Assembly: GCA_964550615.1 (NCBI GenBank)
Contig: CAZKAB010000033.1
Span: 1 to 19,878, forward strand
Length of the DNA stretch: 19,878 bases
Direction of reading: 5' to 3'
From: M55B144 sp964550615
Lineage (GTDB): Bacteria > Bipolaricaulota > Bipolaricaulia > UBA7950 > UBA9294
Of the stretch, positions 5,934 through 13,484 are shown one piece after another. Each line of letters begins with the position of its first letter. The stretch's first letter is position 1. Position numbers and translations under genes: made by a program. The notes below the pieces were generated by a model that saw only the letters and a program-made list of their open reading frames with translations, was not told where the DNA came from and ran no database searches.

Positions 5934-8279
5934 CTAGTCGCTGCCGAGTGAGAAATCGGTCACACCGTCCCCGCCTTGCTGCGCCGGGGCGGAGCCGTAC
6001 GTAGAAATGAATGAGCAGGAAGAGAGGTAATTCCTGATCGCAGCACGCAGTGCGCCTGTTCCCTTGCCGTGAAGGATGCTTCCATGCTTGACATCGCTCA
6101 AGAGTAGGCGGTCGAGATAGGACTCGACCTCACGCAGTGCTTCAGCGATTGTCATTCCGCGCACGTTCACCTGCAACGGTACGCTACCTATGTGCCTCCG
6201 ATACTGTCGTGTGCGGGGAGCGGATGTCGGTTCACTCTTGCCGGTTGCCGGTTCGAGATCGCCGATATCGGTGGAGAGACGGATCCCGGAGAGATCGATC
6301 GTCACTTTCCCGTGCGGTGCGAGGTGTGCGATGCGGCCATCGGCGTCGACGCTCCTCACGTGTATGGCCTGGCCAACGTGGAGTGCATCTTGATTGAGTC
6401 GCTGAGACTCGGTGTGGTCGGCGTTTGCCGACGTCTTCTCACTGAGGGCGTCACGCATTTCCGCCAGCTTGTTGTAAGTCTCTCGCAGCGACTCGGGCGC
6501 TCGCTCGGCATTCGTACGTGCCAGCAGCTGTTCGACTTCAAGCTGACTCTGGCGCAGATACGTGTCGAGCTTCTTGACGCGTTCGGAAAGCGTCTCTTCC
6601 TTGTCGCGTTCGAATGCTTGTGTCTTCTCTTGATACTCGCGTTTCATTCGTTCTATCTCAGCAAGCTCGCGTTCCGATCGTTGACGATGATCCAGCATCA
6701 ACTGGCGCTCTCGCTGCAGTTCCTCAATGATGTCCTCGGCTCGGATCTCACCCTGCGAGAGAAACGATCGCGCTCTTTCCACCAACTGCGCTGACAAGCC
6801 GAGCTGATGGGCGATAACAAACGCGTTGCTCTTGCCGGGAACCCCCTCGATGACGCGGAAGGTGGGAGACAGTGTTTGAACGTCGAACTCCATTGAAGCC
6901 GTCTTTACCGCCGGGTGACGAATGGCGAAGAACTTGAGCGGTGTGAGATGTGTGGAGATGGCGACGAGCGCATCGCTTTCGATGAGCGCCTCTATTATCG
7001 CCAGTCCGAGAGCAGCCCCTTCCTGCGGATCGGTTCCCGCGCCAAGTTCATCAAGGAGAATGAGGGAATTGGCATCGGCGGCCTCCAGAATTGAGATAAT
7101 GTTCTTCATGTGAGCCGAAAATGTTGACAGATTCTGCGATATCGATTGCTCGTCCCCGATGTCTGTCCTGACCTTGGCGACGAGCGGAAGTTCCGAATCG
7201 GGGGAGGCGGGGATGGGGATGATCGCCTGCGTCATAAGGGCAAATAGGCCGATCGTCTTCAAGGTGACTGTCTTTCCCCCGGTATTGGGCCCCGTGATCA
7301 CCGTCATGCGCATCTTCCCCCCTACCGACAGGGAGATTGGGACGGCTCGATCCATGTTCAACAATGGATGGCGGGCGTGTCTGAGAGAAATGCGCGATGT
7401 CAGATGTGGAAAGTTGCAGCGATTGGCGATGGCGTAGGCGGCGCGTGCGAACAAGGAGTCAATGTGGGCGAGGATCGCGCGGTTGCGCAACAGTGCTGAT
7501 CGTTGCTCTTTCACCGCTGCTGTCAGTTCCCGCAGGATGCGTAGCCGTTCGTCGTGGATGTCGCTTTCCAACTGAACGAGATTATTGTTGTCGGAGACGA
7601 GTGCGCTTGGCTCGGCGTACAGCGTCTGCCCGGTTGCGGAACGATCGTGCACAATGGCTTCCATTTGACCGACGGCGCCGCTTTTGATTGGAATCACCAG
7701 ACGCCCGGAGCGTCGCGTTATCACAGGCTCGCTCATCAGCCCGGGATTGTGATCGATTAGCGAACGCAGCTTCTTCTCGACGCGAGTCTCGAGTGTGCGG
7801 TGACGGCCGGTCAGATCCCGCAGGGTCGAGGATGCATCATCACGCACGCTGCCGTCCGCGTCGAGTGCCTGGCGGATGCGTCTGGCGAGGGTGTCGGTTT
7901 CAGAGAGCCGTTCTGCGTATTGTCGGAGACGAGAGACCTCTTCATCCGAAGACAGTCGTACGCGGACCTGTTGTGTGGCGTCGATCGTTTGCAGCACAAG
8001 TAGCAACGATGTGCCATCGAGGAATGCTTGTTCCTCAGCGCGCCCGAGCAAGATAGAGATATCTTCCGCCAAGGCGAGCGAGAAACGGCCGTGTCGATCA
8101 AGGAAAGCAACGGCTTCCTGCACCTCGGACATGCCTTGCTCGATGGTGTCCCTGTCGGTGAGGATGTCGAGAAGATCGATCGCTTCGCAGCCAAGTGATG
8201 AAGAGGCGTACCCCTTCACCAAATCCTTCAGCCGGTCGAACTCCAAATCAGCGATCGCCTTACTGTTGGCAACGGCCAT
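5934..8279 (-). CDS. mutS2: MutS2-family ATPase with C-terminal Smr domain
   Basis: The 781-residue protein has the MutS2 layout without the MutS mismatch-binding domain. Core and clamp occupy about 1-320, including GRLVIPIKSG and HDRSATGQTLYAEP. Then come the ATPase with Walker A GPNTGGKT (330-337) and Walker B LILLDELGAGTDP (406-418), a charged coiled coil (about 515-590) and a C-terminal Smr domain (703-781) with HGKGTGALR (737-745). MutS2 acts in suppressing recombination and, in Bacillus, in rescuing collided ribosomes. The Smr motif usually written LDLRG reads VNVRG (704-708) here, replacing the conserved Asp with Asn. The ATG follows the fabK stop by four bases, with GGAGGGG upstream. 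Length is normal. Confidence 0.94.
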   Translation of the reverse strand: MAVANSKAIADLEFDRLKDLVKGYASSSLGCEAIDLLDILTDRDTIEQGMSEVQEAVAFLDRHGRFSLALAEDISILLGRAEEQAFLDGTSLLLVLQTIDATQQVRVRLSSDEEVSRLRQYAERLSETDTLARRIRQALDADGSVRDDASSTLRDLTGRHRTLETRVEKKLRSLIDHNPGLMSEPVITRRSGRLVIPIKSGAVGQMEAIVHDRSATGQTLYAEPSALVSDNNNLVQLESDIHDERLRILRELTAAVKEQRSALLRNRAILAHIDSLFARAAYAIANRCNFPHLTSRISLRHARHPLLNMDRAVPISLSVGGKMRMTVITGPNTGGKTVTLKTIGLFALMTQAIIPIPASPDSELPLVAKVRTDIGDEQSISQNLSTFSAHMKNIISILEAADANSLILLDELGAGTDPQEGAALGLAIIEALIESDALVAISTHLTPLKFFAIRHPAVKTASMEFDVQTLSPTFRVIEGVPGKSNAFVIAHQLGLSAQLVERARSFLSQGEIRAEDIIEELQRERQLMLDHRQRSERELAEIERMKREYQEKTQAFERDKEETLSERVKKLDTYLRQSQLEVEQLLARTNAERAPESLRETYNKLAEMRDALSEKTSANADHTESQRLNQDALHVGQAIHVRSVDADGRIAHLAPHGKVTIDLSGIRLSTDIGDLEPATGKSEPTSAPRTRQYRRHIGSVPLQVNVRGMTIAEALREVESYLDRLLLSDVKHGSILHGKGTGALRAAIRNYLSSCSFISTYGSAPAQQGGDGVTDFSLGSD

Positions 8280-8283
8280 TGGA

Positions 8284-9270
8284 TCACGGCCCCTCCTTCG
8301 ATAAGGGCCTCCCTCCTGAGAGAAGGTGCGCGGCGGTGGCGACCATGCGGGCGATGAGCGAATCTACGGGCTCGATCTTGTCAATCATGCCCGATATCTG
8401 TCCGGCCATGAGAGATCCTGTGTCTATGTCGCCGTCGTACACTGCACGGCGCAGCCCGCCCACGGCGAGTGTTTCGAACTCGTCCCGCGTCCGGTTTTCT
8501 TCCTCATAGCGGGCGAACTGCTTAGTCATCTTGTTCGTCAGTGTGCGCACTGGCGCCCCGATGCTCCTCCCGGTGACGATTGTTCCCCGCTCGTTGGCCC
8601 CCAGTATCGCGTGTTTGAAATTATCGTGCACCAGCGCTTCCTCTGTGGCCAGGAAACGCGTGCCCATTTGTATCCCTTCCGCTCCGAGCATGATAGCGGC
8701 GGCAAGGCCTCGTCCGTCAGCAATCCCGCCGGCGGCGACAACGGGTATTGACACAGCATCGACGACCTGGGGGACAAGAACCATCGTTGTTACCTCGCCG
8801 ACGTGACCTCCCGATTCCGTTCCCTCGGCGATGATCCCGTCGGCGCCTGCGCGCTCCACCCGTCGTGCGAGTGAGACTGCTGGCACTACCGGAAACACTT
8901 TTATCCCGGCCGATTTCAATCGCGGAATGTACGGAGCAGGATTCCCCGCACCCGTGGCGACCATCGTTACGCGTTCTTTGAGCACTACCTCCAATTGCGC
9001 TTCGATGTTCGCATCCATCAGCATGAGATTGACGCCGAACGGAAGGTCGGTACGTTGGCGCACCTCGGCGATCTCCTGCGATAGAACTTCCGGCGTCATC
9101 CCGCCCGAGCCGATTATGCCAAGACCACCGGCGGCTGACACTGCGGCGACAAGCTGCGCGCGTGATACATGTGCCATGCCGCCCAGGAAAATCGGATATG
9201 TGATTCCAAGCGCGCTGCAGATCCGGTTCTCTCCAAACAGATTTGTCTCCTGTGACAACGTCGCCTCCAT
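8284..9270 (-). CDS. fabK: FabK-type enoyl-ACP reductase II / nitronate monooxygenase family flavoprotein
   Basis: The roughly 328-residue TIM-barrel flavoprotein matches the FabK branch closely: NRICSALGITYPIFLGGMA at the start, AAVSAAGGLGIIGSG, PFGVNLMLM, the catalytic block AEGTESGGHVGE (His156, the counterpart of FabK His144) and the FMN phosphate site AAGGIADGRG (179-188). FabK reduces enoyl-ACP in the last step of each fatty acid elongation cycle. The related nitronate monooxygenases and propionate-nitronate enzymes share the fold, but ESGGHxGE with VPQVVDAV favours FabK. The start is uncertain: the ATG at 9270 has no strong Shine-Dalgarno, and starts further up to 9330 are open. It lies between tktN and mutS2 with no other lipid genes. 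Confidence 0.85.
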   Translation of the reverse strand: MEATLSQETNLFGENRICSALGITYPIFLGGMAHVSRAQLVAAVSAAGGLGIIGSGGMTPEVLSQEIAEVRQRTDLPFGVNLMLMDANIEAQLEVVLKERVTMVATGAGNPAPYIPRLKSAGIKVFPVVPAVSLARRVERAGADGIIAEGTESGGHVGEVTTMVLVPQVVDAVSIPVVAAGGIADGRGLAAAIMLGAEGIQMGTRFLATEEALVHDNFKHAILGANERGTIVTGRSIGAPVRTLTNKMTKQFARYEEENRTRDEFETLAVGGLRRAVYDGDIDTGSLMAGQISGMIDKIEPVDSLIARMVATAAHLLSGGRPLSKEGP

Positions 9271-9360
9271 GGATGTCAACTTGTGGGTACGGCACGAACA
9301 CCGGATGTGTCCGAATACGTCACGATTCAACGCAACTACGCCAGGGTGACAGCCGCGTCC

Positions 9361-10191
9361 CTATCTCTCATTGATGCCGAGTTCCGACAACGCCTCTTGC
9401 ATCTGCTCTTCCGACAGAGCGCCGTGATGCCACTTCGGCTTGTTCTCCATGAACGAGACGCCCTTGCCGAGAATGTTGTGGCAAGCGAGTAGCGTCGGCC
9501 TTCCCGATCCTTGATCGGCTATGAACGATTCGAACGAGGCGATTATCGCTTCGTAATCGTGGCCGTCGATGTCGTGCACAATCCAGCCGAAATCACGGAA
9601 CTTCGCGGCAAGGTCACCAACGTTCATTACCCGCGCCGTGTATCCGTCGATCTGACAACCGTTCCAGTCAAGGATCGCGCATAGATTGTCCACGCGATGA
9701 TGGGCGGCTGCGGTAGCTGCCTCCCATGGCTGGCCTTCCTGGCACTCTGCGTCGGATATCGAGCAGTAGATGTGTGCCCCATTCCCTGACAGCCGCGCCG
9801 CCAATGCCATTCCCACTGCTACAGAGAGGCCGTTACCAAGCGAGCCGCTTGACATCTCCACCCCGGGGATTCCCCATGCGGTCGATGGATGTCCCTGCAA
9901 GAGCGCTCCCAGTTTTCGTAGGTGCCACAGCTCCTCACGCGGGAAATAGCCCTGATCGGCGAGAATGGCATACAGGATCGGGCACGTGTGCCCGTTCGAC
10001 AATAGGAACCGGTCTCGTTCCGGTAGATCCGGGTTCTGCGGGTCGTGTCTCAGGAATCGATAATAGAGAACAGTTAGAACATCGGCCATACCCATTGCCC
10101 CGCCCGGGTGACCGGAATTGGCGTTCGTTACCATCTGTAGGACGTCACCCCGCAGATCGTTCGCCTTCTTCTTCAGGGCTGAAACATCCAT
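9361..10191 (-). CDS. transketolase, N-terminal (ThDP-binding) subunit
   Basis: The 276-residue product corresponds to the N-terminal half of transketolase, as encoded by split tkt genes. It has SGHPGGAMGMADVL (26-39), LSNGHTCPILYA (64-75), LQGHPS (98-103), SSGSLGNGLSVAVGMA (114-129) and the ThDP/Mg motif as ISDAECQEGQ with the ligand Asn in DWNGCQIDG (175-183). In most family members that motif starts GD; here it is SD. The ATG at 10191 has AGGAGG at good spacing. Two-gene transketolases require a separate C-terminal subunit, usually the next gene, but fabK follows instead and no partner is present in the window. Role: carbon exchange in the non-oxidative pentose phosphate pathway. Confidence 0.88.
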   Translation of the reverse strand: MDVSALKKKANDLRGDVLQMVTNANSGHPGGAMGMADVLTVLYYRFLRHDPQNPDLPERDRFLLSNGHTCPILYAILADQGYFPREELWHLRKLGALLQGHPSTAWGIPGVEMSSGSLGNGLSVAVGMALAARLSGNGAHIYCSISDAECQEGQPWEAATAAAHHRVDNLCAILDWNGCQIDGYTARVMNVGDLAAKFRDFGWIVHDIDGHDYEAIIASFESFIADQGSGRPTLLACHNILGKGVSFMENKPKWHHGALSEEQMQEALSELGINER

Positions 10192-10273
10192 CAAATCCTC
10201 CTTCGTCCCAGGGTCGCCTTAAGGGGGCGCACATGTGGCATCAGCGATGATACCCACTCTTGTGGGCTAATTG

Positions 10274-10295
10274 TAGCCGATGCGTAATTCGGCTA
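10274..10295 (-). repeat. inverted repeat at the end of the nucleotidyltransferase gene
   Basis: TAGCCGA (10274-10280) and TCGGCTA (10289-10295) form a perfect 7-bp stem around 8 bases, and the first three bases on the minus strand are the stop codon of the upstream gene. Only CAATT follows, so it is at best a weak terminator. A second 5-bp stem, CCCAC/GTGGG, lies at about 10255-10268. The rest of the spacer to tktN shows no clear promoter. Confidence 0.35.
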
Positions 10296-11066
10296 GCGTG
10301 CACCCCAGTCGGTGAATGCCCGTTTCCCTTCCGTCGTGATGAATGCCCAGTGCATCAGTGCATTGGAGTCGTTCTGGAATGTTTCGCCGTGGTCCGAGAG
10401 GAAGACTTTGACCGCATCAAGAAGCTCCAGCAGCTTCTCCCGCGTCGGAGCAGCGAATGCCGTCTTGATCTGCTCCAACAACGACTTATCGATGCCGAGA
10501 ATGACCAGTTCTTCTTGGGACCAGTGAGTTGTCGCCGGCCATGACTTCATGACAAGAAACAGAAGCTTGATCAGAGCGGCCAGCGCGCTTCCATAGAGGA
10601 GATCTAGGTTCAAGCCGTTGCTGCGTTCGCTGGTCTTGCGTGCCCGGCCAAGGGCGAACAAGAATTCGAGATAGTGTACGCGCATGCGAACGCGGCGCAC
10701 GTCGGGCGACAGCTGTGCGAGGTGCTCGATAACTGCACCCAATCTGTATTCGGGATCGTGCAGAACGACCGCATGTTGATACGGATAGTGGAACAAATCC
10801 TGGTATGAAGTCGTGAGAGCGAGGAATTCACTCATCGGCCGCAGGTAGAATTCGTGATCGACGCGTCGCGGCGGGCCGTCATCGATGACGAAAACATGCT
10901 TCTCTTCGTCAGGAAGGGAGGAATACGTTTCGTCTTCGACTATTACTTCGATATCGTAGTCGGAGAGTTGATCACGAAACGGTCGGGTAGAAGAGCCGAG
11001 TACGTATATGCCTATGACGCCCGCTTTCGTCAGATAGGGTTTGATCAATTCGCGTGCGCGTTCCAT
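10293..11066 (-). CDS. nucleotidyltransferase-fold protein of unknown target
   Basis: The 257-residue product has the polymerase-beta-like nucleotidyltransferase core. LGSSTRPF (23-30) is the G-S-x10-D-x-D helical turn motif, SDYDIEV supplies the two metal-binding aspartates (D36, D38), and a third acidic residue fits VDHEFYL (D70). The C-terminal 170 residues are mostly helical and I cannot assign them to a named family. Such enzymes modify drugs, proteins or nucleic acids, and minimal members work as MNT antitoxins, but no HEPN partner is seen next to it. It lacks features of the CCA-adding enzyme. It follows tRNA-Val by 55 bases with no terminator, so it may be read from the tRNA promoter. 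The ATG at 11066 has GGGAGG eight bases upstream; a TTG one codon earlier is also possible. Confidence 0.7.
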   Translation of the reverse strand: MERARELIKPYLTKAGVIGIYVLGSSTRPFRDQLSDYDIEVIVEDETYSSLPDEEKHVFVIDDGPPRRVDHEFYLRPMSEFLALTTSYQDLFHYPYQHAVVLHDPEYRLGAVIEHLAQLSPDVRRVRMRVHYLEFLFALGRARKTSERSNGLNLDLLYGSALAALIKLLFLVMKSWPATTHWSQEELVILGIDKSLLEQIKTAFAAPTREKLLELLDAVKVFLSDHGETFQNDSNALMHWAFITTEGKRAFTDWGAR

Positions 11067-11121
11067 CAATATTGCCTCCCGTGTGCGGACTATCGAAGCG
11101 AGAAACAGCGGAAAGAAAGAA

Positions 11122-11197
11122 TGGTGGGTGGTACAGGACTCGAACCTGTGGCCTCATGCACGTCAAGCATGCGCTCTCCCAGCTGAGCTAACCACCC
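11122..11197 (-). tRNA. tRNA-Val (GAC), CCA encoded
   Basis: On the minus strand the acceptor GGGTGGT (11197-11191) pairs with ACCACCC, followed by discriminator A and an encoded CCA (11124-11122). The D arm GCTC/GAGC, the anticodon stem CATGC/GCATG with loop TTGACGT (anticodon GAC, valine) and the T arm ACAGG-TTCGAGT-CCTGT all form. It is 76 bases long including CCA and lies 13 bases after tRNA-Cys. Confidence 0.96.
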
Positions 11198-11210
11198 AGA
11201 TCTTATCGGA

Positions 11211-11282
11211 AGGCGGCGAGCGGATTCGAACCGCTGAATCAGGGATTTGCAGTCCCTTGCCTTTCCACTTGGCTACGCCGCC
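11211..11282 (-). tRNA. tRNA-Cys (GCA), CCA not encoded
   Basis: On the minus strand the acceptor GGCGGCG (11282-11276) pairs with CGCCGCC, discriminator U. The D stem GCC/GGC, the anticodon loop CTGCAAA (anticodon GCA, cysteine) and the T arm GCGG-TTCGAAT-CCGC are present. The bases after the discriminator are TCC, so CCA must be added after transcription, unlike the neighbouring tRNA-Val. Confidence 0.96.
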
Positions 11283-11293
11283 AAGCAGTACGA

Positions 11294-11322
11294 ATTATAT
11301 GGGCTCAATCAACCCCAGTCAA
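11294..11322 (-). promoter_or_regulatory. strong sigma70-type promoter of the tRNA-Cys/tRNA-Val unit
   Basis: TTGACT (11322-11317) and a consensus TATAAT (11299-11294) are separated by exactly 17 bases on the minus strand. Transcription should start near 11287, only a few bases before the tRNA-Cys 5' end. It lies after the methyltransferase stop, so the tRNAs need not rely on the atp operon. Confidence 0.85.
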
Positions 11323-11347
11323 TAAACGGGAGAGGTTCGCAGAAACG

Positions 11348-12022
11348 TTAATGCCTCAAGGCGACGAGATAGGTGAAGTCGCTGCCGTCATCGTCGATCG
11401 TCACCCGCGCACCGAGATCTTTCTCGCAGCGCTTGGCGATCTCCTCAGGGGCGGTGGTGAACTTGAGCCCGTCTTTGCGACCACTGGCAAGGTGTGAGAA
11501 GACGATGCCACTGCGGCAGGCGGAGAAGGCGTTGGCGAGGATCGCCATCATCGCGGATGCTGGATCCGCCCCGATCGGGTAGCCGAGGACGCTCAGAATG
11601 TAGCCGCTGTCAAAGCTGCCGGTATCGAGGGGCTGTTCAAGGATATCTCGCCGCTCAAACGACAGGTCTCCCCTATCTCGATGCCGAGCCATCGCATCGT
11701 TCACCATGCGGGGACTGACGTCTATGCCGTGGTATTGCGCATAAGGGAGCTCGTGTTCGTCGAAAAACAAGGCCAGGTGCCCCAGGCCGCAACCGAGGTC
11801 GAGGACGCTCCCTTCGGGAGGGAGAAGTGCCGTTGCACGCTCGAACAGCCTATGCTGCGCATCTGCGCCGGAATACTCAAGAACCATCATGTCATCGCCG
11901 GAGAAGAGAGTGCTGCGCGCGTCGTAGAATGCGCCACAGGACGCCGGATCGGGAAAACCGGACGGCGTGTAGCGGAACATGCGTCTCTTAAGACTCTTGG
12001 GAAGAAGCCTGAACGGATTCAT
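11348..12022 (-). CDS. class I SAM-dependent methyltransferase
   Basis: The 224-residue protein has a Rossmann-type methyltransferase core: motif I VLDLGCGLGHLALFF (73-87), the acidic end of strand beta2 in YHGIDVSPRMV (97-107), RRDIL at motif III-like position (124-128) and FDSGYILSVLGYP (137-149). The substrate cannot be told. The ATG at 12022 has GGGAGG upstream and overlaps the end of atpD by 35 bases; an in-frame ATG at 11980, just after the atpD stop, is an alternative. It occupies the place where atpC normally follows atpD and is probably co-transcribed and translationally coupled, but nothing in the sequence links it to ATP synthase assembly. Confidence 0.78.
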   Translation of the reverse strand: MNPFRLLPKSLKRRMFRYTPSGFPDPASCGAFYDARSTLFSGDDMMVLEYSGADAQHRLFERATALLPPEGSVLDLGCGLGHLALFFDEHELPYAQYHGIDVSPRMVNDAMARHRDRGDLSFERRDILEQPLDTGSFDSGYILSVLGYPIGADPASAMMAILANAFSACRSGIVFSHLASGRKDGLKFTTAPEEIAKRCEKDLGARVTIDDDGSDFTYLVALRH

Positions 12023-13457
12023 CTTCTTCGCCTCCCGCCTCCTCTTCTTGGATCGTTCTCGTTGCCTTGGCACGGGCGAGAACCTCGTCAATCGATCCCG
12101 TCATATAGAATGCTTGCTCTGGAACGTCGTCCAACTCGCCGTCCACGATCATGGCGAATCCTTTGATCGTATCAGCGAGCTTGACGTAGGCGCCCGCACG
12201 GTTGGTGAAGTGCTCGGCGACGTGGAACGGCTGGCTCATGAATCGCTGCACCTTACGCGCGCGCCGAACGGTAAGCTTGTCCTCTTCGGAGAGCTCGTCC
12301 ATCCCCATGATGGCGATTATGTCCCGCAAGTCTTCGTAGCGCTGCAACATTTGCAGGGTCTTCTGAGCCACCCGATAGTGTTCGTGCGAGATCACGTGCG
12401 GGTCGAGCATTGTCGAATTTGACTGCAGCGGATCAACCGCCGGATAGATGCCTTTCTCCACGATCTTGCGGTCAAGCGTAATCGCGGCATCGAGGTGAGA
12501 GAAGACGGTTGCCGGCGCCGGATCGGTAAGGTCGTCGGCGGGAACGTAGATCGCCTGGACCGAGGTGATCGATCCCTTCTTTGTCGATGTAATCCGCTCC
12601 TGCAACTCTCCCATCTCGGTGGCGAGCGTCGGCTGATACCCGACTTCGGACGGCATGCGGCCCAGGAGCGCCGATACCTCACTCCCCGCCTGGGCGAATC
12701 GGAAGATGTTATCCACGAATAGGAGAATGTCTTTTCCTTCTTCGTCACGGAAGTATTCGGCTACGGTCACGCCGGTGAGGGCGACTCTGAAGCGGGCGCC
12801 GGGCGGCTCGTTCATCTGTCCATATACGAGGGCGGTGTTCTTCAGAACGCCCGCCTCTTTCATGTCCAGGTAGAGTTCGTTCCCCTCGCGTGTTCGCTCC
12901 CCAACCCCGGCAAACACTGAGTACCCCGAGCGTTCGTATGCGATCGAACGGATCAGCTCCATGATGAGAACCGTCTTTCCCACGCCGGCGCCGCCGAACA
13001 GGCCGATCTTCCCACCCTTGGGGAACGGAACCGCCAGGTCGATGACCTTGATTCCCGTTTCGAATACCTCGTTCTCGGTCTCCTGTTCTAGGAGCGAGGG
13101 TGCGCTTCTGTGGATGGAGTATTGTTTTGATGTCTGCGGAGGAGGGAGATCGTCGATTGGGTCGCCGGTGATGTTCAGCATGCGTCCGAGAGTCTCCGGT
13201 CCCACTGGAACGGTGATTGGCTCGCCGGTATTCTCCACTTCCATGCCACGCGAGAGGCCGTCGGTCGAATCCATGGCGATTGCGCGTACCACCTCGTCTC
13301 CCAGATGCTGAGCCACTTCGAGGATCAGGTCGCGCTCGCCATCTCGCTTGATGCGAAGCGCATCATTGACGTGGGGAAGGCTCGCCATCTCGAAACGGGC
13401 GTCGATAACCGGACCTTTTATCTCGGTGATCCTGCCGACTGTTCTTTCTTCCGCCAT
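11988..13457 (-). CDS. atpD: F1 ATP synthase subunit beta
   Basis: The 489-residue catalytic subunit contains Walker A GGAGVGKT (155-162), the catalytic glutamate in GERTREG (E187), ALVYGQMNEPPGAR, Walker B ILLFVDNIFRF and the DELSEED segment intact (MDELSEEDKL). It forms the catalytic sites of F1 together with alpha. The C-terminus is about 20 residues longer than usual and acidic (EEEAGGEEDES, then Ser-rich). That stretch also supplies the GA-rich ribosome site and start of the overlapping methyltransferase. The ATG at 13457 has AAGGAG upstream, 27 bases after atpG. Confidence 0.97.
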   Translation of the reverse strand: MAEERTVGRITEIKGPVIDARFEMASLPHVNDALRIKRDGERDLILEVAQHLGDEVVRAIAMDSTDGLSRGMEVENTGEPITVPVGPETLGRMLNITGDPIDDLPPPQTSKQYSIHRSAPSLLEQETENEVFETGIKVIDLAVPFPKGGKIGLFGGAGVGKTVLIMELIRSIAYERSGYSVFAGVGERTREGNELYLDMKEAGVLKNTALVYGQMNEPPGARFRVALTGVTVAEYFRDEEGKDILLFVDNIFRFAQAGSEVSALLGRMPSEVGYQPTLATEMGELQERITSTKKGSITSVQAIYVPADDLTDPAPATVFSHLDAAITLDRKIVEKGIYPAVDPLQSNSTMLDPHVISHEHYRVAQKTLQMLQRYEDLRDIIAIMGMDELSEEDKLTVRRARKVQRFMSQPFHVAEHFTNRAGAYVKLADTIKGFAMIVDGELDDVPEQAFYMTGSIDEVLARAKATRTIQEEEAGGEEDESVQASSQES

Positions 13458-13484
13458 CTGTGTTCTCCTTAGTGGTTGTTTGGC

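Noticed and set aside
7876..8304. Plus-strand frames of up to 200 codons opposite mutS2
   Set aside because: They are antisense shadows, rich in Arg, Ser and Cys, without ribosome sites or domains.
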